The notes below the pieces were generated by a model. The model was not told where the DNA came from. It made no database searches and saw only the letters and a program-made list of their open reading frames with translations. DNA of 64,000 bases, from the NCBI RefSeq assembly GCF_000708265.2, contig NZ_JCKI01000007.1, positions 62,001-126,000 on the forward strand. The letters are read 5' to 3'. Positions 18,576 through 27,898 of the stretch are shown here, piece by piece; position 1 is the first letter of the stretch, and every line of letters starts with the position of its first letter. A program made the translations under genes and the position numbers. The stretch is from Pedobacter sp. R20-19. GTDB taxonomy: Bacteria; Bacteroidota; Bacteroidia; Sphingobacteriales; Sphingobacteriaceae.

Positions 18576-21155
18576 ATGAACTCAAATGAACTCCTTATTG
18601 AACTCAGGAAGTTTGTACTTACAAAATCTGGATTACGAAATATTGATCCGGCTCATTGTAAGGTAATTTCTGAGTACGTATTCCAGGAAACCAAAAACTA
18701 TGTTAGTGAAACCACTATCAAGCGTTTTTTTGGTTTTGCAAATACGTTGCATAAATTTTCTTTGTTTACATTGAACAGCTTGTCTCAATATGTTGGCTAT
18801 TCCGATTGGGATGCTTTCATGAGAGACAAAAAGGATCATGTATCTGTTACCCAAAGCTTATGGCAAACCTTAAAACTAAAGGCAAGGGCGATTACAGATA
18901 CCTCTCTGGTAATCAAAAAAAACAATTCAGGTGTACCATTTGAGTCTACTTCAAAGCGAAGTTTTTATTATCCCGATTTCGATTACTTTTTAAAAAATAA
19001 TTATCAGTTTGCTACGGTGAGTGCGCAACCAGGGCATGGCAAATCCATACTAATGGCTCATTTGGTAGAGCATTTTTTTAATTCAGAACAAGCTCCCTAT
19101 AAAAATGATATTGTTTTACTGATCAATTCAGAAGTGATCATGTCGACTATTCAGGCTGGATTATCATTAAATGAATGGTTTTTTAAGGAATTTAATTTTC
19201 CCAGTGTGAGTGATATGATCATTCATTTTAAAAATAATCCAAATCAAAAAGAAGGGCGGTTCATTATTATTATTGATGGCATAGATGATTACCTGTCAAG
19301 CAATATTAGATTTAAATTATTTATAGATTTTCTATATAGTATTGAGGAAAACAACTTTTTTAAAACGGTAATTAGTGTTAGAACCCATACCTGGATAAAT
19401 CTTCAACCGGCTTTAACAGGATCTGCTTTTTTAACAAAATCCTGGTATACAGGCGTATTCTATGATGAGGAAACGATGAGCAATGTTCCACCGCTCAGTG
19501 TTAAAGAAATTTTATATACCCTAAGTCATATTGAAAAAAAGCCCATTACCATAAGCGATATCAGTCAGCCATTAATTACACAGTTTAAAACTCCTTTCTG
19601 GCTACAGGTTTACTTTAAACTTTCTACTGAGTTTATAAGTCTGGAACTGGAAGATCCATTGTTATGCTATGAGTTAATTAATTACTTTCTCGAGAAAAAA
19701 ATCTTTCTTGCTAAAAAAAGTACTGAAAAAATCTTCTTGCTGAAAAAAATTACTGAGCACATTTCTCAGGGAAACAAAGGTTTACGGGTGGCAAAGGAGA
19801 ATATACTCAGCTATATTGACAGTTACCCTGATGCATATGAAGAATTGTTATACACCGGGATTTTAATTGAAGAAAAGCGATTTAGCACCGTTGTACCAAC
19901 AGAAATAATTCGTTTTCTAAACGATGATATTTATATATATTTTTTATTCATACAAATCACAGAGATTTTTAAATATAAGTCTAGCAAGGCATTTTTCGAA
20001 TACATATTACAAAACTTCTCGCCCAAAACAGTATTAAGAAACAACATCCTAAACTGGTCTGTAAGGTTTTGTGTGAACAGAAATGAGATAGCCGAGCTTA
20101 AAAACATATTAATGCTCCCATTTACCAATGAAGAAAAGAACAAAGCTTTTGATTTCATTTGTAGTGTTGCAAAATATGAGCTGAATAAACCCAATTCGAT
20201 GTTTAATAAACAAAGCATCGGGCAGGATTTTATTGATCTGATGGCTTCTGGCAGAACCATGAGCAAATTGTATAAGGAAACGATTAAGAATATTTCTGAT
20301 AATGTATTAAATCAGGATATACAAATCATGCTGCACATCATTGAATGTAACATCCTGCTGATCGATATTGATAAGGCTTCTTTGGTAAATACCATGCAAT
20401 TATTAAAGCGGAATTATAAGAGGCTAAATGAACTTTTCCCCATCAATCCGTATGATTTAATCTTATATTTTTATAATAATTTAATCAATAAGCCAAATGA
20501 AGGCCGCTCGCTCGAAGATAAAATCATTAAGCTTTGCCATTTCATAGACCAAAGCCCACCATTACGCAATGAAGCACTTACCAGTGCTGAAATACTTTGC
20601 TATCGCCTGGTATTGCTTACTCTGTTTGCACAAAAAAATTATGCAGAATGCCATCGGTTTATTATGGCAATCCTAAACAAATACCCAAACATTTTTTATA
20701 TCAGAAACTCTGTATTCTCACCATTTTTATTAATTCATTTAGGTCATACCTATCTTAAACTAAATTATTATAAAAAGGCACAAAGAATTGTTGATTTTCT
20801 TGATAAAATAATCAAATGTGATTACACTTATTATACACCGTTCATTTCAGTTGGTTTTTTTATCTTCAAAGCCAGTTTTTACAATTGCATTCACCATTAT
20901 GAACAGTCCATTATTGAAAGCAGTAAAGGTTTAGAAATTGCAGAAAGAGAAGATTTTAAAATGCTGGAGGTAGCGCTATACCTATTAAAAATAGATTCAC
21001 TTAAACATACTGATGTACCCGAAGAAGTATCAAATATCATTAAGGAACTGTTAAACTTTTTATCCCACCATAAAATCTCCATGCCTGATTATACCAATTT
21101 AAATGGAGGAGACTTTGAGCAAACATTTAAAGTATTAAAATCATATCGAAAATAA
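18576..21155 (+). CDS. STAND-like P-loop NTPase with N-terminal helical domain and TPR-like C-terminus
   Basis: This 859-residue soluble protein has no signal peptide. Residues 1-83 form a compact helical domain (SETTIKRFFGF...FTLNSLSQYVGYSDWDAF); I recall similar segments at the N-terminus of other Bacteroidota multidomain proteins, and it may be a recruitment or DNA-binding domain. Residues 149-157 (SAQPGHGKS) are a Walker A motif, and 228-239 (RFIIIIDGIDDY) a Walker B motif with paired acidic residues. A sensor-like SVRTHTW lies near 270, followed by a helical arm. From about residue 440 the protein is helical and TPR-like to the end. This matches the STAND/NACHT plan of sensor repeats controlling an ATPase switch. 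It is the only clear plus-strand gene here and is divergent from the adhesin operon, which suggests but does not prove a regulatory link. No nuclease, protease or other effector domain is visible. Confidence 0.75.
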   Translation: MNSNELLIELRKFVLTKSGLRNIDPAHCKVISEYVFQETKNYVSETTIKRFFGFANTLHKFSLFTLNSLSQYVGYSDWDAFMRDKKDHVSVTQSLWQTLKLKARAITDTSLVIKKNNSGVPFESTSKRSFYYPDFDYFLKNNYQFATVSAQPGHGKSILMAHLVEHFFNSEQAPYKNDIVLLINSEVIMSTIQAGLSLNEWFFKEFNFPSVSDMIIHFKNNPNQKEGRFIIIIDGIDDYLSSNIRFKLFIDFLYSIEENNFFKTVISVRTHTWINLQPALTGSAFLTKSWYTGVFYDEETMSNVPPLSVKEILYTLSHIEKKPITISDISQPLITQFKTPFWLQVYFKLSTEFISLELEDPLLCYELINYFLEKKIFLAKKSTEKIFLLKKITEHISQGNKGLRVAKENILSYIDSYPDAYEELLYTGILIEEKRFSTVVPTEIIRFLNDDIYIYFLFIQITEIFKYKSSKAFFEYILQNFSPKTVLRNNILNWSVRFCVNRNEIAELKNILMLPFTNEEKNKAFDFICSVAKYELNKPNSMFNKQSIGQDFIDLMASGRTMSKLYKETIKNISDNVLNQDIQIMLHIIECNILLIDIDKASLVNTMQLLKRNYKRLNELFPINPYDLILYFYNNLINKPNEGRSLEDKIIKLCHFIDQSPPLRNEALTSAEILCYRLVLLTLFAQKNYAECHRFIMAILNKYPNIFYIRNSVFSPFLLIHLGHTYLKLNYYKKAQRIVDFLDKIIKCDYTYYTPFISVGFFIFKASFYNCIHHYEQSIIESSKGLEIAEREDFKMLEVALYLLKIDSLKHTDVPEEVSNIIKELLNFLSHHKISMPDYTNLNGGDFEQTFKVLKSYRK

Positions 21156-21228
21156 AAGAGCCAGTATCATAAATCCGAAATGTTATCATGGGTCTGTTGA
21201 AGAACTCGTAAAAAATCTCATTAACAGT

Positions 21229-21252
21229 GTTTCGACAAGCTCAACGTGACAA
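21229..21252. repeat. Possible remnant of a dispersed intergenic repeat
   Basis: The convergent gap after the NTPase contains TTTCGACAAGCTCAACGTGA. Strings of this kind recur in intergenic DNA of many Bacteroidota, as I remember them. Only one copy is present in this window, so its repeat nature cannot be shown here. Confidence 0.3.
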
Positions 21253-21305
21253 ATCCTGATATAACTGAAATAAATTAATACTTACCAATACAGCACCCAA
21301 TCCTT

Positions 21306-22145
21306 TTATTTGATGAGGTTGTAAAGTTCATCCAGCTTCGGCGACAGTACAATTTCTATTCTTCTGTTTTTGCTTCTACTTTCAGCAGTGGTATTAGCGC
21401 CTAATGGCTGAAATTCACCCTTTCCTGTAGCTGTCATCCTTACACTTTCTACCTTCTCATTTTCAGTTAAATAGCGCACAACAGATGTTGCTCTTAATAC
21501 ACTCAAATCCCAGTTATCTTTAATTTGCCCCAGGTTATTAATTTTTTGATTATCCGTATGACCTTCCACTGCGATATTGATTTCTGGTTGTTGCTTTAAC
21601 ACATTAGCCAGCTGGGTTAAAGCTTGCTTACCTTTTTCATCAATGATGATACTTCCCGAAGGAAATAAAAGTTTATCTGTTAAGGAAACGTATACCTTAC
21701 CATTTTTAATTTCTACAGTTAAGCCACTTTTCGTAAAGCCTAATAAAGCCTGTTGTAATTTTTCTTTTAATGAATTGGTAGCCTCATCACGTTTACGCAA
21801 TACCTCTTCAACTTCTTTTAACCGCTTTTCCCTCGCGGCTAAATCGCCTGATAATTTGGTTATTTCGCTACTAGAATTGTTTTTAAGTTTCTTGTAATTG
21901 GCATCAATTTCATTATAGTTATTTTGAATATCTCTTAACTCTTCAGCCATCATTGTCGTATCCTTTTTTAGTCTCGATACTTCTTTTTCCAGATTTTCTA
22001 TTTTAACCAGGCCTTCATTAAAAGCAGTATATAAAGAATCTTTGCTTCCTAACAATGCCTTATACTTTTTGGGCGATAGAACTACACATGATGTTAGTGA
22101 TGAAATGAACAATAGAAGTGCAAAAGCTAAAAAGGTATTTTTCAT
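21306..22145 (-). CDS. OmpA-family lipoprotein with coiled coil
   Basis: This 279-residue lipoprotein has a signal peptide ending in the lipobox LTSC (Cys20). Residues 40-125 are charged and heptad-like, probably a coiled coil (SRLKKDTTMMAEELRDIQNN). Residues about 140-270 form an OmpA/MotB domain, with LLFPSGS, the peptidoglycan-contact segment VEGHTDNQ and SKNRRIEIVL. The expected role is to anchor the outer membrane to peptidoglycan through a periplasmic spacer. It is convergent with the NTPase and 57 bases downstream of the DUF2461 gene; no terminator is obvious between them. Its specific role is unknown. Confidence 0.85.
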   Translation of the reverse strand: MKNTFLAFALLLFISSLTSCVVLSPKKYKALLGSKDSLYTAFNEGLVKIENLEKEVSRLKKDTTMMAEELRDIQNNYNEIDANYKKLKNNSSSEITKLSGDLAAREKRLKEVEEVLRKRDEATNSLKEKLQQALLGFTKSGLTVEIKNGKVYVSLTDKLLFPSGSIIIDEKGKQALTQLANVLKQQPEINIAVEGHTDNQKINNLGQIKDNWDLSVLRATSVVRYLTENEKVESVRMTATGKGEFQPLGANTTAESRSKNRRIEIVLSPKLDELYNLIK

Positions 22146-22202
22146 TTTTAAGTATTGAGATTTAGGTTATTAACGATTATTGAGTGTTAAGCCTTTTTAG
22201 GG

Positions 22203-22865
22203 CTATTGTTCAATAGCATTCCGTAAAAATGCAACTAATGGTTGAACAGTTGCAAAAGAACTTATCAACTTATTAACGAGTTCTGACTTAAAAAATTCTT
22301 CATCATCCAATTTCATCGTTGCTTCGAAACTTTTGAGTTTTAAATATTCAATGTTTGGATCAGAAGGATCATAACCCTTGGGTGCATTTTTTAAAGCATT
22401 TGAAGTGCCTAACTTAAAGTTGCTTTTAAAATTTTTATCGTTAATAATCTCTTCAAAATCATTGATATTATAATCAATCTCCTGTCTGATCAGTTTAAGA
22501 TCTGGTGCATCAGGCATCCAGTAACCACCAGCTATAAAGCTATTACCAGGCTGAATATGCAGGTAATAGCCTGGTCCGTTTCCTCCCTTGCCTTTTGCAG
22601 AGAACCAGATGCCAAAGTTATTTTTATAAGGGTCTTTATTTTTGCTAAAACGAACATCGCGGTAAATGCGCATTAAACTTTTTTTGGGATCAGTATCTGC
22701 AGAAATCAGCGGATCTACTTTAGCAAGTTCGGGTATAAGCGCAGCAACCATATTTAAAACGTCTTGCCTGGCATCTTCATATTTTGATTTATTTTCGGCA
22801 AACCATTCCCGGTTATTGTGGCTGGCCACATCTTTTATAAATTTTAAGGTCTCTTTCTTTAACAT
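22203..22865 (-). CDS. DUF2461 domain-containing protein
   Basis: This 220-residue cytosolic protein fills the whole DUF2461 (TIGR02453) family length. Recognisable segments are the N-terminal NNREWFAENKSKYEDAR, the RIYRDVRFSKNKDPYKNNFG core and the GPGYYLHIQPG strand. The biochemical function of the family is not established. The frame starts at the first Met, with no signal peptide. The 139 bp upstream (22866-23004) are rich in AAGCTATCAA- and GTTAGGTGG-like words and hold no gene. Confidence 0.88.
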   Translation of the reverse strand: MLKKETLKFIKDVASHNNREWFAENKSKYEDARQDVLNMVAALIPELAKVDPLISADTDPKKSLMRIYRDVRFSKNKDPYKNNFGIWFSAKGKGGNGPGYYLHIQPGNSFIAGGYWMPDAPDLKLIRQEIDYNINDFEEIINDKNFKSNFKLGTSNALKNAPKGYDPSDPNIEYLKLKSFEATMKLDDEEFFKSELVNKLISSFATVQPLVAFLRNAIEQ

Positions 22866-23004
22866 AGATGAGGTATTAATCTGTTAAGCTATCAAGTTGG
22901 TAAGGTGTGAAGTTGATCATCTGGTTAGGTGGCAAGCTGGATTTAGCTGATTAAATAATAAGCTATCAACATTTCACCAGATCTCTACCTAACTTTTGCC
23001 ATCC

Positions 23005-23403
23005 TTACTTATCATAATATGGCTTATACTTGATGTTGGGTGATAAAACATGCAGCAATATTATTCGCGAATACCGGTAATTAAAAGGATATAGAATAAA
23101 GCATCCGGCAAAAATTACAATCAGATAATGCCAGAAGGTTGCATCAGTTAAGGGGCCAAAAATGAGATAAGTTACAAAACTCGCAAGGAGCATTTCAATC
23201 ACATTCATAGCATAACTTACGTACATGGCCGCGTAAAAATAGCCAGGTTCTATTTCTATCCTTTGCGCACAATGACCGCAAACTATTTTGGTATGCTGAA
23301 TATTCCACCCATACATGCTACCTGTAAAAACATCACCTCTGCGGCAATGCGGACATTTACAATGCACAATGGCATAAAGTTTAGAGGTTGTTTGTTCAGC
23401 CAT
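23005..23403 (-). CDS. DUF983 family membrane protein with zinc ribbon
   Basis: This 132-residue protein has an N-terminal four-cysteine ribbon, CKCPHCRRGDVF then CGHCAQR, followed by two hydrophobic spans at about 58-100 (IEMLLASFVTYLIF and HYLIVIFAGCFILYPF). That is the DUF983 plan. The function is not established; in other bacteria the family often sits near cytochrome oxidase or respiratory genes. It starts 3 bases after the stop of the small membrane-protein gene, so the two are co-transcribed. Confidence 0.85.
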   Translation of the reverse strand: MAEQTTSKLYAIVHCKCPHCRRGDVFTGSMYGWNIQHTKIVCGHCAQRIEIEPGYFYAAMYVSYAMNVIEMLLASFVTYLIFGPLTDATFWHYLIVIFAGCFILYPFNYRYSRIILLHVLSPNIKYKPYYDK

Positions 23404-23406
23404 GAG

Positions 23407-23679
23407 TTAATTCATATGAAATGGCTCTTTTTTCATTTCCAGATGAATATTTTTCTTCCGATATTTTTTATACCAAACCACGCCAACAACAATAGCCATT
23501 AAATATGGAATAGCTAAGAGATAAAGTACACCAGTATTTAAACCGGCAGAAACAGTGTTGCCATTTTTATTACCCTGCTCTGCATTAATGCTGCACATGG
23601 CACACTGCGCATTCACCTGTAACACGGTTACAAAGTTTAGTAACGCTAGAAATAAGACGAAAATAATTTTCCTTTTCAT
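23407..23679 (-). CDS. Small secreted or membrane protein of unknown function
   Basis: About 90 residues: a signal peptide (KRKIIFVLFLALLNFV, cleavage near VNAQ), then CAMCSINAEQ with a CxxC pair, one transmembrane span (GVLYLLAIPYLMAIVVGVVW) and a basic cytosolic tail (KKYRKKN). I do not recognise a named family. The frame also allows GTG at 23685, but that codon overlaps the -7 box, so ATG 23679 is preferred and the mRNA would be leaderless or nearly so. It is co-transcribed with the DUF983 gene. Confidence 0.75.
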   Translation of the reverse strand: MKRKIIFVLFLALLNFVTVLQVNAQCAMCSINAEQGNKNGNTVSAGLNTGVLYLLAIPYLMAIVVGVVWYKKYRKKNIHLEMKKEPFHMN

Positions 23680-23684
23680 GTTCA

Positions 23685-23692
23685 CAAATATA
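23685..23692 (-). promoter_or_regulatory. -7 promoter element of the small membrane protein and DUF983 operon
   Basis: TATATTTG on the minus strand matches TAnnTTTG exactly. The expected start of transcription falls at or next to ATG 23679, implying a leaderless mRNA. Three bases upstream begins the 41-bp sequence that recurs near 42.4 kb. Confidence 0.6.
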
Positions 23693-23695
23693 CAG

Positions 23696-23736
23696 ATTTA
23701 ACGAATGGAGCAGGTTAAAAATTATGTCATAAAAAA
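23696..23736 (-). repeat. 41-bp conserved intergenic sequence, copy 1
   Basis: This matches 42364-42404 at 40 of 41 positions. The core on the plus strand is GGAGCAGGTTAAAAATTATG. It ends 3 bases upstream of the TATATTTG box, where an activator site or extended promoter would sit. The rest of the gap (23737-23955) shows no gene. Confidence 0.75.
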
Positions 23737-23955
23737 CGTGCTTTTAAAGGTTTTAAAGTTGGGGTATGGCTATAATAATCATAAAATTAAAAAGTTGTTT
23801 TCCCATCATTCTCTGCAACCAGGTTAATACTCAGTTTCTTAATTTTTTGTTCACAAAATCCTTTTGCAAACAAAATAGTTCACCTTTTAAACGTTAAAAC
23901 GATGGTTGATTTTCTATAATCACGAACATTTATCCCCAAGCTGTCAAATCAAAAA

Positions 23956-24993
23956 TTAAAAAAAAGGGTTATCGTCAAACCCTGCACTTTTATACAAAAT
24001 CCTAAAAGTGTCTTTACCTTTTGGAATATAAAGGTATAATTTGTAAATATATATATTTGGATCTTCATATTGACCCTTAATTTCTCCCCATATTGGAGAT
24101 CTTTTCAAAAATTTTCTATCCTCATTTTTCTGTTCCAGGCATACAATTTTACCATTGCCATAAAGCTTCATACGATAATTTTCCATGGGTTTAATTTTAA
24201 ACCCTGGAAATAAGAAAAGTTCTTTCTCTTCCTCCCTTTTGGCTTCCAAAGTTTCTTTATCCATATACAAAGACAATACTTCGGCTATATCGCTTTTAAA
24301 TCCAAGTCTAGCGTAATCATTAATTTTTTTATCCCGAATCAATTCCCAATAATAGTGGTAAGCTTTTTCCGTTTTGGCCAACAATAATTTTTGGTCTAAT
24401 TTGCGAAGGTCTTCACTATCTGTATCATCATGAATGGTATATGGAACCTCAGCATCAAAAGTGATGGTATATTCATAAATATCTTTACCAGAAGCTATAA
24501 ATGTTTTTCCGTCAGCTTTTATGGCAGACTTATGGCTGAAAATATGTTTTTCGTTTTTATAAGCGTTTATCCTGTCTGATTCATTACGCCCAACTAATTC
24601 AATTTTTATGCTGGTAGCATCGGCAAGTTGCTTAGCGCTGTCTTTATCTGATTTTTTCGGGTATAAACGATAGGTAAATGACTGCTTGCCAGATTTACTG
24701 ATATATGGATTTATGCAAACTGGATAGCCTACCGCAGCCTCATCATCAAAACTAAAAACAGGTATATCATTTACCAAAAACTCATAGGAGCATTCATTAT
24801 TGGTGACACTAAAATAATATTGTATTCCTTCTAAAGCAGGTTTTATAAATGCTGCTTCTTTTTGTATATAGTTCTGTGCTGTAATTTTATCAAGATTAGC
24901 ATCAGTAATAGGAGGTTGTTCAACAGTATTCCTATTGCCATCACAGTTAAGCAGCAAGCATGCAACTAAACAAAAAAACAGTGTTCTCATCAT
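23956..24993 (-). CDS. Lipoprotein of the T6SS-island paralogous family, copy A (candidate immunity protein)
   Basis: This 345-residue lipoprotein has the lipobox LLLNC (Cys17). I do not recognise a named family. It is a clear paralogue of the lipoprotein at 26892-27896: both have ITDxNxxKITAQNY, a beta segment with FLVNDIPVF or ILVNDVPRF, YINRSGKQ or YISKSGKQ then TYRLYP, KTFI..GKD.YE, LYGNGKIVCLEQ and the ending IPKGKDTF. The frameshifted gene at 30504-31810 shares the LVND-like segment and the YGNGKIV-like segment more distantly. Repeated diverged lipoproteins beside duplicated candidate toxins suggest periplasmic immunity proteins or decoys, but this is inference. It lies 230 bp downstream of the WG-repeat gene; that gap shows no gene. 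Confidence 0.8.
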   Translation of the reverse strand: MMRTLFFCLVACLLLNCDGNRNTVEQPPITDANLDKITAQNYIQKEAAFIKPALEGIQYYFSVTNNECSYEFLVNDIPVFSFDDEAAVGYPVCINPYISKSGKQSFTYRLYPKKSDKDSAKQLADATSIKIELVGRNESDRINAYKNEKHIFSHKSAIKADGKTFIASGKDIYEYTITFDAEVPYTIHDDTDSEDLRKLDQKLLLAKTEKAYHYYWELIRDKKINDYARLGFKSDIAEVLSLYMDKETLEAKREEEKELFLFPGFKIKPMENYRMKLYGNGKIVCLEQKNEDRKFLKRSPIWGEIKGQYEDPNIYIYKLYLYIPKGKDTFRILYKSAGFDDNPFF

Positions 24994-25223
24994 CGTTATT
25001 AAATTTTAAATGTATTTCTGCTTTAGGGATATCAGCAATATTTAACTTATCACATTTTTTCTGTAGGGATGATAGGTAAATAATATCAAACTTCATTTTA
25101 CTCTTAGAAAATCTCAAATTATTAGAAATTCATTTGCTTTTAGAGACATGAAGATAGAATTTGGTAAAATCATGTCTGCCTTGCCTATTTTATGAATATA
25201 AGTTGATTTCAAGCATAAAATAT

Positions 25224-26744
25224 TTATGCTATTCTTTTTGTTTTTACTTCAAGAAGAGCGCCTTTTTCGTTAAAAATTTTTACACCTTTTTGATTCGAGC
25301 GTTCGCAAATAATAGTTTCATTTGAAAATGTTATATGATCGTATTCTAATGGAATGATAAGTTTCCCCGTCTCACTATCTGCAACTCCTAATTTATCTAT
25401 TGTTCCGCCATCTGCCTGCCGAATTGGTTTTCCTACAATTATCAGCCTGGGGTGGTCCCGCTGTAAAGTATAGGAATTTAGTTCATAATTAGATTTCACT
25501 AACCGCTTATTTTTCTTATCTACCCAATAGAGGGTATTTGCAGATTCGTTTTCATTTAATGCTACCTCCACATAATTTTTTACAAAATTATGCTGACTAA
25601 TGTCATGATAAATGGGTTTTACCAACCATTTACCATTCCAATCAACGATCCCTTTTTTTCCAGTTTTTGCATCTTCGCAAATTACATAACCTGTTTCTTT
25701 GTACCTGCCCATTTTAAATTTTGGGATAGAATAGGTATGTACACTTTCTACAGATTTATCATTTTGGGCGACAGAAACAATTATCTTACTTATTGTTGCA
25801 GAAAAATAGATTGATTTGGTTATGAATCCGTTAGATTGTGAATCGCTTTGCATTGGTTCAGATTCCAAGAATTTTAGCAGTTCGTTTTCCGAATTAATTT
25901 TGCCCTCCGAAATTTTATCTTTAGCATTCTTTAAAGCTTTCTCCAACTCTTCAAGTTGTTTCATTTGTTGCGTGGACTCAAATGTCTGTGATCCTTTGGT
26001 TGTTAAATATTTACCATTTTTGTAAAGTGCATTTATTTCTATTTTTTCTGCTAGTGTAGCGGGTACATTATAGGTAAATTCATTATTTTTAAATTCAAGA
26101 ATTTTGATATCGCCCTTATCTGTTTTTATTATTTTTTGGTTTTTTTCCAAATAATAATCCTTTGTACTCGTAAAATTGGTAATTACTTTTGCTTCTATTC
26201 CTACTATAGGTTTGCTGTTGCGTTGAAAAAAATATAATCCGCTATTTATCATTTTATCATTTTCAAAATATGGTATTTTCTTTGCGTTTGATTTATTAAG
26301 GATTGCGGTTGAAGCATTTTCGTTCGTGCCGTCTGCATACATTACCCTTTGAATTTCGAATTTCGGTTTGCGATTTGGATTATGATTAAAATAAAAATTA
26401 TCAAAACCTAATAATCTAACTAATTCAAATTCATCATAATCAATCAAAAAGAAACTATTTGGAAATCTACTAGTTGTTTCTATTTCCAATGAATCGAAAA
26501 ATGAGGAATTGTAACTACTTTTATCTTTAAAAGCAGTAATATCTGTACTTAATTCCTTTTCGGGAATGGGTTCAACCGAAATTTTAATAGAATTAAGCTT
26601 AATAGCACTATCTAATTCAGCAATTTTATCGTCTACTTTTTTCAGCAATTCTTTATTTTTTCCATTACAAGACACGATCAAGAGTAACAGTATTGCGAAT
26701 AAAAGTTTTTGGATTTTGAGGTTATTAGTTAAGCTATTAATCAT
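25224..26744 (-). CDS. WG-repeat lipoprotein
   Basis: This 506-residue protein has a signal peptide ending at Cys26 (LLLIVSC). The middle is lysine- and glutamate-rich, with a likely coiled coil near 265-295 (LEELEKALKNAKDKI). The C-terminal third has WG-type beta repeats (GKKGIVDWNGKWLVKPIYHD and LGVADSETGKLIIPLEYDHI). WG repeats occur in many Bacteroidota surface and periplasmic proteins without a defined activity. It sits between two members of the paralogous lipoprotein family, which hints at a role in the same island. The upstream gap (26745-26891) is 147 bp and shows no gene. Confidence 0.8.
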   Translation of the reverse strand: MINSLTNNLKIQKLLFAILLLLIVSCNGKNKELLKKVDDKIAELDSAIKLNSIKISVEPIPEKELSTDITAFKDKSSYNSSFFDSLEIETTSRFPNSFFLIDYDEFELVRLLGFDNFYFNHNPNRKPKFEIQRVMYADGTNENASTAILNKSNAKKIPYFENDKMINSGLYFFQRNSKPIVGIEAKVITNFTSTKDYYLEKNQKIIKTDKGDIKILEFKNNEFTYNVPATLAEKIEINALYKNGKYLTTKGSQTFESTQQMKQLEELEKALKNAKDKISEGKINSENELLKFLESEPMQSDSQSNGFITKSIYFSATISKIIVSVAQNDKSVESVHTYSIPKFKMGRYKETGYVICEDAKTGKKGIVDWNGKWLVKPIYHDISQHNFVKNYVEVALNENESANTLYWVDKKNKRLVKSNYELNSYTLQRDHPRLIIVGKPIRQADGGTIDKLGVADSETGKLIIPLEYDHITFSNETIICERSNQKGVKIFNEKGALLEVKTKRIA

Positions 26745-26891
26745 TTTTGTTCTTACTTTACAACTTTTTTTTAAAAGGAATTGGTTTTATATATGAAATA
26801 CGTTTTGACTTTCCGAATATGCAGATAAAACCTTGAACTATACCTCTTACGCTACCATAATCATCAGTATATTTGACATATCTCCTAAATA

Positions 26892-27896
26892 TTACAAAAT
26901 TTCAAAAGTATCTTTCCCTTTTGGGATGTGAAGGTATAATTTATTAAATCTGACTCTTGTTTCACCTTCTGACGTTTTATATTTTCCCCAAATAGGCGTT
27001 TTATTTTTTAGCCTTAAATCTTCACTTGTTTGTTCCAAACAAACTATTTTTCCATTTCCATATAGGTGCATTTTGTAATTATTCAAAGGTTCAAGTCTGA
27101 ATGTAGGCTCACTAAAAATAAATTTATCTTCTGGTGCACTTTGAATAATCATTTCTTTACTCATATAGGTAGAAATTGCCTCTGATATATAACCCCTAAA
27201 TCTTAATCTAAAATAATCATCCATTCTCTTATCCTTAATCAAATTCCAATAATATCGATAGGCCTCCTCTGTTTTTGACAGCAATTCTTTCTGATCCATT
27301 TTACTTAGGTTTTTACTATTTTCCCAACCCTCTAATTGATATAGAACTTTGGCATCGAAATCAAAGCTGAATTCGTAATAATCTTTGCCATCACCTATAA
27401 ATGTTTTTCCATCTGTCTTGGTGGCAGAACGATGAGTTAATAATAATTTTTGGTGTTCAAAACCATTTACAGTATCAGCATTGTTTCTTTCATATAATTC
27501 AATTTTAATACTGGTATATTCTGTAAGGTGATTTAGTCCCTTTGTAGTTTGAGGATACAAGCGATAAGTAATAGTTTGTTTTCCAGAACGGTTAATATAG
27601 TTGTTTAAGTTTATCGGGGTCATTATAGATCCTTCTTCAAAATATTGAAATCTTGGAACGTCATTTACTAAAATTTCGAAAAAGCACTGCTCATGATTGA
27701 CATATATATAATATAATGGTTCATTTGAAGAGGGCTTAATATATTTTACTTGTTCTTCCAAATAATTTTGTGCGGTTATTTTTTCCTTGTTGGAGTCAGT
27801 AATGAGCGGTTTATTGTTATCCATAGTTTTGTTATCGTCTTGAGTGCAAGCTCCTAAACTTAGGAGGAATAAAAATATTGTTAACTTAATTTTCAT
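26892..27896 (-). CDS. Lipoprotein of the T6SS-island paralogous family, copy B (candidate immunity protein)
   Basis: This 334-residue lipoprotein has the lipobox SLGAC (Cys17). It is paralogous to the protein at 23956-24993 over nearly the full length; shared blocks include ITAQNY, LVND, RSGKQ, TYRLYP, DGKTFI, LYGNGKIVCLEQ and IPKGKDTF. It starts 2 bases after the stop of the degraded OmpA-domain gene, so the two were one transcription unit, as expected for a toxin and its immunity protein. No catalytic motif is visible. It ends soon after KGKDTF, while copy A carries 14 more residues. Confidence 0.8.
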   Translation of the reverse strand: MKIKLTIFLFLLSLGACTQDDNKTMDNNKPLITDSNKEKITAQNYLEEQVKYIKPSSNEPLYYIYVNHEQCFFEILVNDVPRFQYFEEGSIMTPINLNNYINRSGKQTITYRLYPQTTKGLNHLTEYTSIKIELYERNNADTVNGFEHQKLLLTHRSATKTDGKTFIGDGKDYYEFSFDFDAKVLYQLEGWENSKNLSKMDQKELLSKTEEAYRYYWNLIKDKRMDDYFRLRFRGYISEAISTYMSKEMIIQSAPEDKFIFSEPTFRLEPLNNYKMHLYGNGKIVCLEQTSEDLRLKNKTPIWGKYKTSEGETRVRFNKLYLHIPKGKDTFEIL

Positions 27897-27898
27897 TA

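Noticed and set aside
18576..21155. Antiviral Avs-type defence protein
   Set aside because: It has a STAND-like core, but no nuclease or other effector domain and no defence genes nearby; the regulatory reading is at least as likely.
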